Source: Juglans regia
Taxonomy: Eukaryota > Streptophyta > Magnoliopsida > Fagales > Juglandaceae
Reading direction: 5' to 3'
DNA length: 64,000 nucleotides
NCBI RefSeq assembly: GCF_001411555.2
Contig: NC_049912.1
Span: 22,763,722 to 22,827,721 of the forward strand
The first letter of the stretch is position 1, and each line of letters opens with the position of its first letter. The notes under the pieces are model-generated. The model saw only the letters and a program-made list of their open reading frames with translations, searched no databases and was not told where the DNA came from. A program made the position numbers and the translations under genes. Below are positions 9,955 through 22,179 of the stretch, in pieces.

Positions 9955-12900
9955 ATGGGTAAGAGAGGGAAGGGACAGAAGAAAGACTACAAAACCCCTA
10001 AGAGAACTGCCCGCGACGATGACGTTCTATTGTCTGACATGGACGACGAAATCGACGCCTGTAAGCTTTTTTCTATTATTCGTGCAATTAATTTTTCGTG
10101 GTTCGATAACACTTTCTCACATGAAGGCAAGAAAGTAAAATTGAGCTGGTGCTTGATGCTATGCTCTTCTTAAGGCTTTTCGATTCATTGTTTCTGTGCT
10201 GCTCACAGTCAAATGTTATCGAATGAAGGATACACTTATCTTGTGTTGGTACCTGTTTTTAGTCGAGAACACAAAAAATTAATGGGATTCTAATGATTTT
10301 GGTCCCATTTTTTTCCCTCTTTGGTGAACTGATAACTATTTTAGTGGAAAGAAATGAGCATGGATGAATTGAGAAAGCGAGGTATCATTATAATGGACTG
10401 GTGTTTCATGTGCAAAAGGGGTGGTGAATTGGCAGATCACCTTCATCTCCATTGTGATGTTTTGAAGGCTTTGTGGGATGAGGTTTTTGCTAAGCTTGGT
10501 ATTGCTTGGGTGATGCCTAAGAGGGTGGTGAATCTCTTGGCCTGTTGGAATGGGATTCAAGGCAATGTTTGGAAAATGGTACCTCTTTGTCTTATGTGGT
10601 GTATTTGGAATGAGAGGAATGGGCGCTGTTTTGACAATAGAGAACGCTCGGTGGGAGGGATTAAAGACTTCTTTTATCATACTTTGTTGTTTTGGGGTTC
10701 GATTATTGTAATGTATGGGGATAGTCTAAATGACTTTTGTGCTGTTTTTCAGCTTTAGTTTGTAATTAGGCGTTTTTCTCTTGTATACTTCCTGTGTACT
10801 TGGGCTATGCCTAATTACGTGGTTTAATAAAAAATTTACTTTTAAAAAAAGAAATGAGGATAGGAATGGGTCCTCTTATTTTATTTCTGTCCTATTGTTA
10901 GTCAAGGAGAAAATAATGATGCTAAAAGAAATCCTGTGTGTTTGCAGTTCACAAGCAGAGGGATGTTGTTCCGCTTGATGTGAATATTGGTGTTGGGGAG
11001 TCAGATGAAGAAGAAGAGCTGCCTGTCTTTGATCTCAAGGTTTGTGTTTTCCCTTTTCTATCAAGTTGTAATAGGTGCTTTGAAAGTTTGAAGATATTAT
11101 GTCTATTATTCTATTGAGAATGCTATAGGTTTCACTTGAGTTGTAGGAAATTTTTTGAGTGCTTTATCATGCATGAGTTAAAATTTAGGTTGCTTTTATT
11201 GTTTTTGTTTTTGTTTTCTTTTTGTATTATACATAACACTGAAACATTAAACAAGTTAAGGCATTGTTCTTATTTTTAGATTTTGTTTGAGCGAGCATAA
11301 GCATTAAACAGGCTGTGGCATTTCCATTTGTATTTTTTCCTTTCAGGCCATCGGTTAATGTTAATATTGCTTGTAGGGTGTCGATGGTGATGAGGATGAC
11401 GACGATGATGACGGCGATATCAGTGACGATACCCAAGAAACTGGCTTTGCTGCAAAAAGTAAGGAAGATGGTTTACCATTCCTTGCATTTTGTTATTGCA
11501 TTTGATAATTTTAAGTGGTTTCTTACTTATAAAAAAAAAAAAAAAATTAAGTGGTTTCTATTTTGAAAGTATAGCTGAAGCTGTTTGTCTGGATCATTTT
11601 TTGCTAAAAACACTTGAAAAAGTGCATTTATAAACAGACAGAAGCTTGTACTGGGATGATTTAGTTTAATAAAAAGTAAAATATATTAAGTCATCATATC
11701 ACTCAATGGAAATATATTCTTCTTGTTGGGTTTGACATGGGTCAACATGCTTGCACAACAAGTGATTGTCATTATGTATGCTAGAAATACTATAAGTTAT
11801 TGCATCATGTGCATCTTTTTAAAATTTAGTGAATTATGGAAAATATGTGTCAGCCAATGGCTCAGCTAGAATATACTTTAAAATCAGGTATAGAAATATT
11901 CAGGAAACCCTATGAACCATAGGGATGTGGTGGGTGGGATTGGTAAGCAATTGCACTGGTTTTTATCGGGAGTCTTTTTATGCAACCCATGGATTCATCC
12001 CCTCCTCCATTTAATCACTATATGTTTTAATTTTGATTGGTTGGCTGGTTGTAAAATTGATTTTTAATACTAGTGGATAAAAATATTGTACAAAACAATT
12101 CCCATTCACTAATATGATTAGATTATGTGCTAAATGTTCACTTATAAAAAAAAAGATTATGTGCTAAATGTTTAAAACAAGTTATCATCTATATATTCCT
12201 TGTGTGCTAGGGTGTTGTCTTTTTTGTAGATGGGTTTATGTGGAATGAGCTACGTGGTATGAAATTTCAATATCTTCATAATCTTGTATATAATTATCAG
12301 CTTATGATCAACTTGGATAAAAAAAAAATATGGAGATCAGTTTATCTGATACATTAAAGATTACATTTATAACTTCATTGTTTGATATCTTTCTTGGGTG
12401 AAATAAGAGCATTTACTCCAAGGAGAATCTTGTTTATTTTTTCAGAAGGGGGGGATGGGGTGGTTGGTGAGGGGATGCTAAATCATCTAGGGGTATGTAG
12501 TATACCTACTTGGCTGTTCTGATAGGATTGCAACTTTTATTAATTACGAATACTCTCTGTAGTTGCTAGGCAACAGAAATTTTTACGGGAAAAGTTTGGT
12601 GGTGTTGAGGATGACATGCATGAAGATGAGGATGAGGATGAACAAGAAGCCATATGGGGTGGAAAAATGAATCAATATTATTCTGCTGATAATCGTGATT
12701 TTGAGGTGATGATTTGAAATTGATTGTCCTATCTCCCCCCTTCCCTTTTCACTTTCTATCCATATATGTTTAATATATAGGAAAAACTGAATTATTCACC
12801 CTAAACTACCTCCACTTTTTCAGTTTGCACTATAAAGTATCAAAATTGTCAGTCGGCACCCTAAATTACCAAATTCTGGCCATTTGCACTCAGTTAAGAT

Positions 12901-15900
12901 TGTACTGTTATGATCGATGAAAAATAGGACATGTGGCACAATCTTAATGGTCATATCTTAACTGAGGATGTAAATTGCCAAAAATTTTTAGATTTGGTGC
13001 TAATTGCCCGTTATGGTAATTAATGGTGCAAATTGAAAACTTGGTGGTAGGTCAAAGGTGCAAAGTGTAATTTTCTTTTATATATATATTTCTAGAACAA
13101 ATAAATTACTACCTTGATGGCAACCTATTGCCAACGAATTTCTTATTGCATTCAGATGAACATAAGTGAATTCATAAGTGATGGCAAGTTCTAATTTCCA
13201 ACTTTTTGATGAAGAGACAATCAAGTGATGATGAGGACCTTGCAATAGAGGAGGAAGAGGCTTTGAAATTGCAGAGGCAGAAAGCAAAATCTTTATCAAT
13301 GGAAGACTTTGGCCTTGAAGATGTTAATGAAGATGAGAGTGATAGGGAATTAACTCTAGAGGTGGGATTCAATTCTCTCCTTGATAAAAAAGAATTTGAT
13401 AACTTTAGTTTGTATTTAGTTGTATTCTCATATATACTCTCTGTATACTTGGGCTATGCCTATTTACTTGGAATAAAATCTCTTATTACCTATAAAAAAA
13501 AAAAATGATAACGAAAAGTTTGTTAAACCTTTGGTCTTAGTCTTGTGTTCTGTTTTTCCCTAGGCATTTTTTTTAACTTGGATTATTCCCTTTGTGCTGC
13601 TATAGTTAATAACTTTTCCTGATAAGTAGAAAGGGACATCTAAAAAAACATTATTTTGAATGACGTGACATGATTTCTCTGCTTGCACAGGAAATATCGA
13701 CCAAAGGAAAAAACAGAAAAGAAGCTCCAGTGAGAAAAGAAACCATAGATGACATGGGCATGGCTTATGAGGTTAAGAAAGATTTAAATGCTCTATCAAG
13801 GGAGGAACAAATGGATGTTTTATATAGGTAGTTTGATTTTCTTTTTTATGGTTATTACAAATATGAGTTTGGTGATTTTTATATTTCTAAGCTATATCTT
13901 TTATACCTATGCTATAAGATGTGATGTAAATTGGTTATAGGTTTATTCATAAAAACAATAAATTAGTAGAGGCCCTTTTAGTGTGGTTCAGCTTTTCCAA
14001 TAAAAAACACGAGGTGCTTATAATTTGTTGTTTTTCTTGATACAAAGAATTACATACTTGTCTTTGGCATTTGTAGACTTATATATTTTTTTAAAGTAAA
14101 AATTTTATGAAAAAGCACAAAAGGCACAACCCTATTATACAAGATGTATACAAGGGTGATGATAGATCCATCTAGAATGGGAAAAAAAAATATAAGAAAA
14201 TAATGAAAGTTAAGCCCACAAAAGTCTATAGAAGTTGTCCAAAGAAAGAGTGTATCGGGAATGAAAGCTTGGAGCTCGTGTACATTCATTCACGATCAAA
14301 GTTTTTATATTATCTAGTTCTTACAATAGTTATGCTGCTTACAAATGCTCATAAATTACTTTTCTGGTTTTCTTTGGGGCCTTAATGTGTGCTTCTCATT
14401 GAAAATATCTCTGCTTTTGCCAACTACTGCAGTTCAATATCCTATGCTTTTGCGTGATAATTTTTTTATCCCACAGTTCTGCGCCAGAATTAGTTGGTTT
14501 GCTATCAGAGCTCAATGATGCACTTGAACAGCTTGAAAGTAAAGTGAATCCACTTCTGACTAAGGTATTATCCGTTCGTCTTGTTCCATTTTCTTATAAG
14601 AGGAGTAATTTGCAGTGCTCCAATGAGGACAACTTATGTGGCATGTTCCAGGAAGTGGGTTGATTTATCTCCTAATTCAGAATCTATGCTTTTAGAGGGC
14701 CTTATATTGTTTTTATTTTATTTTATTTTATTTATCTGTGGCATCTGCGGAGTCAATAATACGTTCCTCTTGGTAGTTTGACACGAGATATTAGTATATG
14801 TGATGGATTCTTTTCTCCTTTTAAAGATGCTCTTAAGGACCTCTCTAGTTCTCGTCTTAAAACCATGTATTCCCAACAAAAAAGATAAATAAGAAATGTA
14901 TTTTCAGAAAATTATTCTTGAAAGTAGCTGGTTTTAGAGAATATCGAAGTGATGCATCCTGAAATCTTATTTTTTTTCTAGTTTAGGAATAAAAAAAACC
15001 TTTGAAAACATATTGTTTGTGTTTTCCAAAGACACAACAAAACAAGCCTTTTTTTCTTAAGTTTGGATATTAACATGCTTGTATATCTAACTTGTAAGTT
15101 TGTCTTAAATCATCTAATACGTTGATTTATATAATTTCTATTTGTTTCTTTTCTCCTGCTTTGTGCTGGAGTCCTCATGAACGGATCCTCCCCCCTCTGG
15201 GCAGTGGCTCCATTCCCAACCGCACTCCTGACCCAAAGTGTGTTGTAAGATGTTTGATTAGTTCATTTACTTCCACTTCTGTGAAGGTTAAAAAGGGGGA
15301 AACCCTGATGGAAGGGGGAATCCGCTATTTGGAGGTGAAGCAGCTTCTTTTGCTCTCCTATTGCCAAGCTATAACGTTCTATCTTCTTCTCAAGTCTGAA
15401 GGGCAGCCCATTCGTGATCATCCTGTGCTAGCTCGCCTTGTAGAGATCAAGAGCTTATTGGATAAGGTCCTCCATTCTCTTTCCAAAGACTAAATTATCT
15501 TCTATAAGCATTAGGTTTTTTGCTCCAAAATAATAATTTAATTTTCATGAATGTTGAAAATGTGGTTTGTGCTTGTACTGTGCCTTATCTTTTCACTTTT
15601 GATTGTTGTTGATACCATACAAATGTATATGTCGCAAGCGTTTGTGCTCTTCTTCAAAAAGAAGGTTACTTCTCCTCCTTGATAATGTTTAAAATTGGTT
15701 AAATAGGTACACCATGGCTATTTATTTCTGTGATTTTCATTGTCTGGATAAGTCCCATGCCAAGAGTGCTACTTGAACAATCCAAATTTAAAGCAACATC
15801 GAAAATTAATTCATTTATGTTTGAAAATTTTGGTAATATTTATTACAGCTGATCAGCTTTAGATCAAATGACACATTTTCCTTAAATAATGAGATGGAGG

Positions 15901-18900
15901 TGGGATCATTGGTACCGATGGAAAATAAATATTAGGATTTATTTCAAGAGAAATACTTTAGCTACAAATGGATTGTACAAAAGTAAACTCACAAACTGAT
16001 ATGGCTTAATGTGATTCGTTAGATCTACTTTACAATAAAAGTAAGTTTGTGAGTTTACTTTTGTATAATCTCTTTGTGGTCTAGCACTTCTCTTATTTCA
16101 ATGCTGGGTAGGCACCTGAAAGGTTAATATATCTATATTTCTGCTGGCTTTTACTTATAAAATATATATAAATATATATATTTCTGCTAGCTTTAGACTT
16201 GTATTTGTTTTTCCTGATAGGTACTATTATTGAATGGTTACCTGTAAGTCATCTTAAAGTTTGCCTATTCTATTGAATTTTATGAAATCTAATTTGATTT
16301 GCAAAAGAAAAGTTGTCAACATGTTTGCAACACGATGACTGTTAAAGCCAAGTACTTCAATTTCTGGCCTTGTTTGTACTATATTCTTTTGGTAATAAAA
16401 TGCCAGAGAAAATTCAGATTGGACCTAAGTTTATTGTTATGATGGTAACAAAAGTGAAAAAATCAGCTCAGCAAATAAAGAGGAAAAAATCGGTGTTTTC
16501 CCAAAATTCTATATTTTTTAAAATTTGGTTATATAACTAATTTTTTTCCTACAGATTGTTTCCTCTCACTTTGTGCACAAGTACTATAACAGCTATAAAT
16601 TTGTTGTGGTTCTGTTCAAAAAAAATTTGTTGTGGTCCATCACTTGCTTCTAGTTTCAAAGGTGAAATTAGTTTCACTCATAGCTTGCAACTTGTTAATA
16701 TTTGCTTCACTAAACAGATAAAACAACTTGATGGGAATCTTCCATCTGAACTTGAGAAATTCCTCAGTAATAATCAAGGGGTTGATGTGGTAGTAAAGTT
16801 GGGTGAGGAGAATACTACTTATCAGGATCCCCATCCTTCTGTTGAAACCCAAGAAGCAACAATGGTAATTACTACTTTGACTTTATCTCAGTAATGTGTG
16901 CTTGTTTTTCAAGTGATTATCTTTCATGTTTACTTATGGCTTTCTTTTACTACAGCAGCTGCATGACACAAACAAGTCTGAAAATGTGGTCTATTTGAAG
17001 GATAAGGATAACAAAGCAGGAAAGCGCAAGCGTCAGGTGAAATTATTTCAGTTTTGATGTTCTCACCTTTATTTTCATTCTCATAATCAGTTGGTTTTTT
17101 GTTTTTGTTTTTAATTAGAACTCACCTCAACTAAACCTTAATCCAAATTAACTGGGGTTGGTTTACATAATTCTTTTACTCCGTCCTACAGTTGCCATGT
17201 CCTTACTTTTTTCCTTTTGTTTTTAAGACATTTGTTGCTACAATTCCGCTCATGAAAAAAGATGGTTGAAATATGCAGAGTGAACAAGTTGGTGGTCAGA
17301 GCATGGAAATGTTAAAAGTAAGAGCTGCCCTCGAAGAAAGATTGAAGCAGAAGGGTTTTCTTAGCTCCATAGTTCCTAAACCTAATAAAGCCCAGAAACA
17401 TTTGAAACCGGTTAATGGGTACAGTTTTTCTCCTAGGCTCTATGATTTGCTTCTTTCTCACATTGTGAGGACTAATTCAATGAAGCTGGTATGGAACAGA
17501 CAGCTCGTGACGTATAATGATTTTGATGATGATGCTATAGATGTGGGGTCCACACGATTCGTTAATGATCCTGCAAGCTCATTGAGCTCAAGCAAACTTT
17601 CCCACATTGTTGCTGCTAAACAGAATAAGCCCAAGGTACAAAACTCGTTGACTTCCTCTCGGTTGGCCTTTTATAGAGTTTATGGAGACCTTAACTTCAT
17701 ACTTAATTAACCGCTCGCATGAAAGAAAGTTAAAATCAAAATTATTACTGTGGATCTTTGCGATGAAGCATTTTTCGGTCGTACATGTTGATGTCAAGTT
17801 CACAGACCATGTTGGTTATCGTCCAATATTGGAGCGTGATGTTGACTTGCATGCATCCTGTCCACCATTGTATGGGTTCGGACTAGAGACAACACCGATG
17901 TGCCTGCTCCTCAAGGATTTATGTTTTGATCTGACAAACTAATTAATTTGTAGTATTATGCTTCAATTATTTACTATTCTTAACATTTTTAAATTTCTCA
18001 GTAGAATGAGAACTACTGTTTTCAACATTTCACCATTTTTTAGTAGGACTGAACTTGAAATTTTGAAAATGCTGCCCTGTCTTATGTTTGTGAAATGGAT
18101 TTTTGCTTGCTGTTTACCACTGATCCTCCTTCCATGAATGGTTTCAACAGGCCACTGTGGTTCCTGCCTCCTGCAACCTACAACTTTTTTTTACAAGTAA
18201 AATTAAGTTTTATTGAATCAAGTAAATAGCGTAACCCAAGTACACAGGAATTATACAAAAAACCACCCGGTTACAAGTTAGCAGCTAGAAATGGATACCA
18301 ACTTTATTGTACTTTGACTATCAAACTATTGAAATTAGCTCTGAAAAAAAGAACAAATGAAAAGACTATTTGACCATCGGAGTTAGTGTTTTAGGTTTTT
18401 CTTGTGGGTGATTATATCTGGACAGTTCTGGTCTAGGATTTAATGTATTTACCTCTAATTGCAACCTAGGGATTCTGGATCTATGGAATTTTAGGTTGTA
18501 ATTTCAGGAGAATCTTTTATTGTGCTCTGTGAATATGAGATTCTTCCTCTATCTGATAAGATGTCCCACTACTGCTAAAAGATGAAAAGGAGGTGGGCAA
18601 GACGTGGGAAACCCTGATAGCTAGTTGATTGTGTCAAGAAGTTTCGAAGTATTTATCTATTTAAATAACATTTGCATGCAATTTTTTCTGGTTTTCCTTT
18701 GCTGGAAGGTGGTTTCTGGTGATGATGATTTACCTATGAGGGATGATATTGGAGAAAGGCGTAGGAAGCATGAGCTTCGAGTGTTGGCTGGAGCTGGAAT
18801 CAAATCTCAGGATGGGTTTGGAAATGAAGTTGGCAACATTGATGCTGATGAGGATGCTGACATGGAGGATGGGGATGCTGACTTGGAGGATGGAGATGCT

Positions 18901-20307
18901 GAAATGGAGGATGGTGATGCAGGAGATTCAGAAGATGAGTATTATAAACAAGTCAAGCAACTAAGAGCTGCAAAACTTGCTGCTAAAGCTGAGAAGTATT
19001 CAAGGTGTGTTTCTGCACTTTGAGTAGCTGGTACCTTTTTACCACCTCCCAACCAACTATAGTCAGGTTGCTTGGTTTCTTATCTCTTCTGCCAGAGACT
19101 TGTGTTCCTTAGTACATTTAAGAACAGGGATGATAACTCATCCGTGTCTTATAGCTACATTATTCCTCATAGGTATATCTTGAGTGCTAGAGATCGATAT
19201 CTCTCTTTCTGTTTGTTTATGTGCATGTGTTTCATTATAATTATTATCACTGTTTGTAGGTCTCTTGCAATTTTTATGGTTTCAATTGAACTGTTAAATG
19301 GCCTTTGCTACACATCGATTTTCCCCTGGTTCTGGTTGTGTTCTCAAAACATGCTTGCTTCTGCAGGACCTCAGCAGTCCCATCTCTTCCTGAAACCATA
19401 GATGGAAAACGTCAGATCACTTATCAGGTGAGCACATCCCTATTTTCACCATCTTGTTTGATCTTGACTATAGGACCCCGCCATATTGAGTTAGTTTGAT
19501 TGTATGATGGGGTGGTGATGGGATGCCACATTGTCTAGGAAATAGAAGTCTTTGGGATTATAAATTATTCTAAGAAACTCCAACTGTAATCTTGACCAAT
19601 CCTTATGGAGTACAAGTACAAATGTGGTTAGTGCTTTCATTGGGTTGTTAAAAATAGCATCAAAGACAATTTGTAGTCAAAAGTGTGGGTCTTAAGTCAT
19701 GGGGGTTGAGAAGCTACAACAGAGTGGTCTGACGAGGACATTAGAAATTTCAGTGTGGGAGATGCAATATCCTAGATTGAGTTAATTCACTTGTATGAGA
19801 GGGTGACGATTGAGTTTGGTGAATGAGATCCCAATTTATTTGGGGAAAGAGAAGTTCTTCAGGTTTATCAATGATTCTAAAAACATCAATTATAACCTTA
19901 ACTGATTCGTTTGGAGTATAATAAACGCATACACGATTAGTGCTTTTATTGGGTTGTTACATTGAATTACTGTCGTTGGTCTCTTATCGTTTTTCTTGCC
20001 AAATTTGCCACAGATGGAGAAGAACCGGGGGTTGACTCGTAATCGTAAGAAGCAGATCAAAAATCCAAGGAAGAAGTACAAGGTATTACATCATAAATTC
20101 AAATTTTCAGATATAGCAAATCATGTCATCCTCTAACGTCCTAATCTCTCTCTCTCTTTCGCTCAAAATGTGCAGGAACAACACAAGAAAAAAGTAAATC
20201 GTCGGAAGGGGCAGGTGCAAGAGATTAGGAAACCTAGCGGTCCATATGGTGGGGAAGCCACTGGAATTAATATAGGAACCAGTCGGAGCGTCAGATTCAA
20301 GTACTAG
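9955..20307 (+). CDS. THAL: THALLO/UTP3, Sas10-C1D family SSU-processome protein
   Basis: Nucleolar protein of the U3 snoRNP/SSU processome, needed for 18S rRNA processing (family knowledge). Sixteen coding exons join in frame to 678 aa: 9955-10060, 10948-11039, 11377-11458, 12563-12705, 13215-13361, 13691-13827, 14477-14564, 15287-15466, 16718-16864, 16956-17036, 17279-17418, 17500-17635, 18709-19004, 19367-19427, 20014-20082, 20176-20307. The basic N-terminus is [19 protein letters not shown], followed by acidic tracts. The Sas10/Utp3/C1D domain is at about residues 238-325 ([20 protein letters not shown] ... [20 protein letters not shown]). The Sas10 C-terminal domain is at about 603-678 ([20 protein letters not shown]; ends TSRSVRFKY). 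Length is close to my recollection of the Arabidopsis protein (about 650 aa). The exon 5 acceptor is the least certain junction; exon 10 has a NAGNAG acceptor. Introns are full of small transposon insertions. Confidence 0.92.
10359..10847 (+). mobile_element. 5'-truncated LINE in THAL intron 1
   Basis: A 489-bp insertion flanked by AAAGAAATGAG at 10348-10358 and 10848-10858. It carries an open frame for the zf-RVT C-terminal region ([20 protein letters not shown], a CX2CX8HX4C-type zinc finger, then [17 protein letters not shown]). It ends in the family tail GTACTTGGGCTATGCC ... TTTACTTTTAAAAAAA. It is in the same orientation as the host gene. The long target duplication, 3' A tail and 5' truncation are the signature of target-primed reverse transcription. 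Confidence 0.88.
11524..11546 (+). mobile_element. Tail-only LINE insertion (23 bp) in THAL intron 3
   Basis: The inserted sequence is just TACTTAT followed by 16 A, identical to the last bases of the local LINE family. It is flanked by perfect 13-bp direct repeats TTAAGTGGTTTCT (11511-11523 and 11547-11559). Confidence 0.75.
12139..12154 (+). mobile_element. Tail-only LINE insertion (16 bp) in THAL intron 3
   Basis: CACTTAT plus nine A lies between perfect 18-bp direct repeats GATTATGTGCTAAATGTT at 12121-12138 and 12155-12172. It has the same ACTTATAAAA tail as the other LINE copies in this window. Confidence 0.78.
12781..13076. mobile_element. Fold-back MITE in THAL intron 4
   Basis: The left arm (from 12791, ATTATTCACCCTAAACTACC ... 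CAGTTTGCAC) and the right arm (13025-13074, GTGCAAATTGAAAACTTGG ... AGTGTAATTTT) are long imperfect inverted repeats of about 45 bp. The interior repeats the theme GTGC/GCAC ... AATT and has no coding capacity. No clear target duplication is visible, so the superfamily is unassigned. Confidence 0.6.
13404..13505 (+). mobile_element. LINE 3' end (102 bp) in THAL intron 5
   Basis: Begins TTTAGTTTGTA and contains GTATACTTGGGCTATGCC, then a TTACCTATAAAAAAA tail. It is flanked by TGATAAC at 13397-13403 and 13506-13512. It is a heavily 5'-truncated member of the same LINE family as at 10359 and 25506, inserted only 42 bp past the exon 5 donor site. Confidence 0.75.
14085..14160 (-). mobile_element. 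LINE 3' tail, reverse orientation, THAL intron 6
   Basis: On the minus strand the segment reads ...CTTGTATACATCTTGTATAA, GGGTTGTGCC..., ATAAAATTTTTACTT and then A7. It parallels the family tail (GTGTACTTGGGCTATGCC ... AATAAAATTTACTTATAAAA) with several changes. The 5' boundary is unclear and no target duplication was found. Confidence 0.4.
15948..16092. mobile_element. Mutator-like MITE (145 bp) in THAL intron 8
   Basis: Terminal inverted repeats start GAGAAATACTTTAG and (reverse complement of the other end) GAGAAGTGCTAGAC. Inner arms ACAAAAGTAAACTCACAAAC and GTTTGTGAGTTTACTTTTGT are a perfect inverted repeat. Flanking direct repeats TTATTTCAA (9 bp, 15939-15947 and 16093-16101) are perfect; a 9-bp duplication is the Mutator hallmark. 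Almost the whole element can fold as one hairpin. Confidence 0.85.
16611..16622 (+). mobile_element. 12-bp A-tailed insertion with 14-bp direct repeats
   Basis: TCTGTTCAAAAA sits between perfect copies of AAATTTGTTGTGGT (16597-16610 and 16623-16636) in THAL intron 8. The layout is that of a retroposed tail, but the head (TCTGTTC) is not the local LINE tail. A simple 26-bp slippage duplication is the alternative. Confidence 0.4.
18188..18260 (-). mobile_element. LINE 3' tail, reverse orientation, THAL intron 12
   Basis: The minus-strand reading is ATTCCTGTGTACTTGGGTTACG ... CAATAAAACTTAATTTTACTTGTAAAAAAAA (written here in parts), matching the family tail. The poly(T) start on the plus strand is at about 18188. 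The 5' extent toward 18300 is uncertain. Confidence 0.6.
18853..18915 (+). repeat. In-frame 21-bp x3 acidic minisatellite in THAL exon 13
   Basis: Three consecutive 21-bp units encode [14 protein letters not shown] and DAEMEDG (residues 542-562). They extend an acidic linker just upstream of the basic C-terminal domain. Units differ at only a few bases, consistent with recent slippage or unequal exchange, so copy number could vary between alleles. Confidence 0.8.
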
Positions 20308-21330
20308 ATACCGTTTCTTTGTTTCATGTTTTTCCCCCCATGCCAATCGTATTATACTGGTTGTTGGATCCTGTATTAATGTTCGCGTTGAGCATTCAAG
20401 TTTTGGGATGACATAAACTAATAGAAATAGTGCCCCAACTGCGGTCACTGCACAACTTCTACGTCCCTTGTTGGCATAGGCATTCTTCTTTTTTTTAAAG
20501 TAATTTTAGCCATCCTTCTTTGCTGCGTTTAGATGTTAACCTAAGCTGAGTTTTTTATGAATAGTAGTGAGTTGAGATGGTTGGGTGAGTTTTATGAGAC
20601 CCATTTAAGACGAATTTAAAATATGTTTGGATGTATATTTATGTGAAGTTGTAAAATTATTGGGACCCACCATAAATATCTACTGTTTATTGACATTATT
20701 GTCTCCCCACAATACGTCGAACTTGCAAAAAAAAAAGTTTTCTACACTTCATTCTGGCGCAAGGATTAAGGAACAAATGTCATTCTGTGGGTTTGAGTTG
20801 TAGGACCCAACAACACATGTCAATGAGTAATGCACTTGAAATTCATTTTCTAGCCGATGTCAATTGTCAGCTCATGTCTGGGGAACCATAAAGTCCCTTT
20901 CGGTAGTTGCCGATGCTATTTACATGGGGCCCAGACAACGAGTTCAAGTTGAATTGTACTCATTTGTGTGTTTGGATGTCCAAAGCAGCTTAAAAATAAA
21001 GTACACTCAATTGTTTTGTACATCCAAATGGAGTAAACCCGAACATCTCGCGTTTGGCCCAAATTTGATTGTGCTCTAAGTTTTTCATAAGTTTGATTCT
21101 GTGCGGTCCAACTTTTTCTTTTGAGATTGGAAACCCATAATTGATTAAAGTAAACTTATATGCTCATAATCGAGAATAATTAATACATTAATTACCTCTA
21201 CAAAATCCGATTCTAACCCAATCCTAATTAGATCAAAGAGTTTTGTTACTCGCAAGTAGGTTTATAAATACATTACTTATTTATGTATCCGTGTTGTGCC
21301 ACATTGCGGCTAATAATATGATTTTTTTAA
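20308..21330. other. THAL 3' flank and spacer
   Basis: Contains the THAL 3' UTR (polyadenylation within about 20310-20460 is likely but no site can be fixed). From about 20527 to 20670 there are GTTTAGATG/GTTTGGATG and GAGTTGAGATGG motifs that look like a decayed Harbinger-type MITE. No gene is supported. Confidence 0.5.
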
Positions 21331-21339
21331 AGTAATGCT

Positions 21340-21455
21340 ATACACTACACTTTCATCTCATTTTTATTCTATTACGTAAGATGTGATATATTTATCACCA
21401 TTGAATAATAAATATTAAAAAAATCATTCAATAACGGATGATATTGTGGTGTATA
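21340..21455. mobile_element. Short hairpin MITE
   Basis: Starts ATACACTACACTTTCATC and ends GATGATATTGTGGTGTAT, inverted ends of about 18 bp with a few mismatches. The interior GTAAGATGTGATATATTTATCAC resembles that of the hairpin MITE at 46691-46826, so the two are probably one family. Confidence 0.55.
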
Positions 21456-22029
21456 ACTTTTTTTTTTTTACATCAATGCCCACATATTGAAATGGTTTTC
21501 AAAACCTCAATTACTAGATAAATCTGAATCCGATCCAAATTCTAGAGTTTAGATTACTAGATAGTCGAAGAAGACATTGTGAAGTGAAATTGAACGCTAA
21601 AGTATTAATGGGCATACATTTCGCATTGCCTTTCATAAAATTAAGGTTGTCTCTTACTACTCCATTTTATACAAGAATGGCATGTTTGCACCGTTTGGTT
21701 TACTAAAAGGAAAAAACTACCTTGCCTCCCAATTGTACTGTTCTATTTGATTGTTTGTCCTTTTTTTTTTTTTTTACTTAGTAATTAAGAAAGTAATTTT
21801 AAGTGTATTGAAATATTTTAAAAAAATATATATTTTAAAATATTAAAAAATATGAAAAAAAAACAAAACCTGAAAAGCGGTTAACTTGAGCGGGCTACTT
21901 AGAGCGGCAAAGTAGCCCGACTCTTATTAAAATATTAGATTATTACTATTGGGTTGTCTGAAAATTATTGTTCAGATGATTTTTTTTGACGCCAAACCAC
22001 CACCTAGTGCTATGTGATTTATTAAAAAA

Positions 22030-22179
22030 TAAACATATTTAAAATAAAAAGGACGTCTGAAAATGCAAAAAAAAAATTGAATTGTTTATTATATTTTGTG
22101 TGAAAATTTGAAAAAATTATAATAATGAGATGAGATGAATAAAGATAAATTGATGTGAGTTTCGAATCCAAATGAGCCT
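22030..22179. mobile_element. Partial Harbinger-type MITE
   Basis: Carries AATTGTTTATTATATTTTG, GAGATGAGATGA and the terminal CCAAATGAGCC followed by TAA, shared with the better-preserved copies at 36763 and 54874. The left end is not recognisable. Confidence 0.45.

Noticed and set aside
10354..10758. Independent zinc-finger gene within THAL
   Set aside because: It is the zf-RVT C-terminus of a 5'-truncated LINE bounded by target duplications.
13078..13372. Minus-strand open stretches around THAL exon 5
   Set aside because: Shadows of the acidic exon on the opposite strand.
18743..18964. Met-rich open frame [10 protein letters not shown]...
   Set aside because: Alternative frame of THAL exon 13; composition is that of the acidic repeat shifted by one base.
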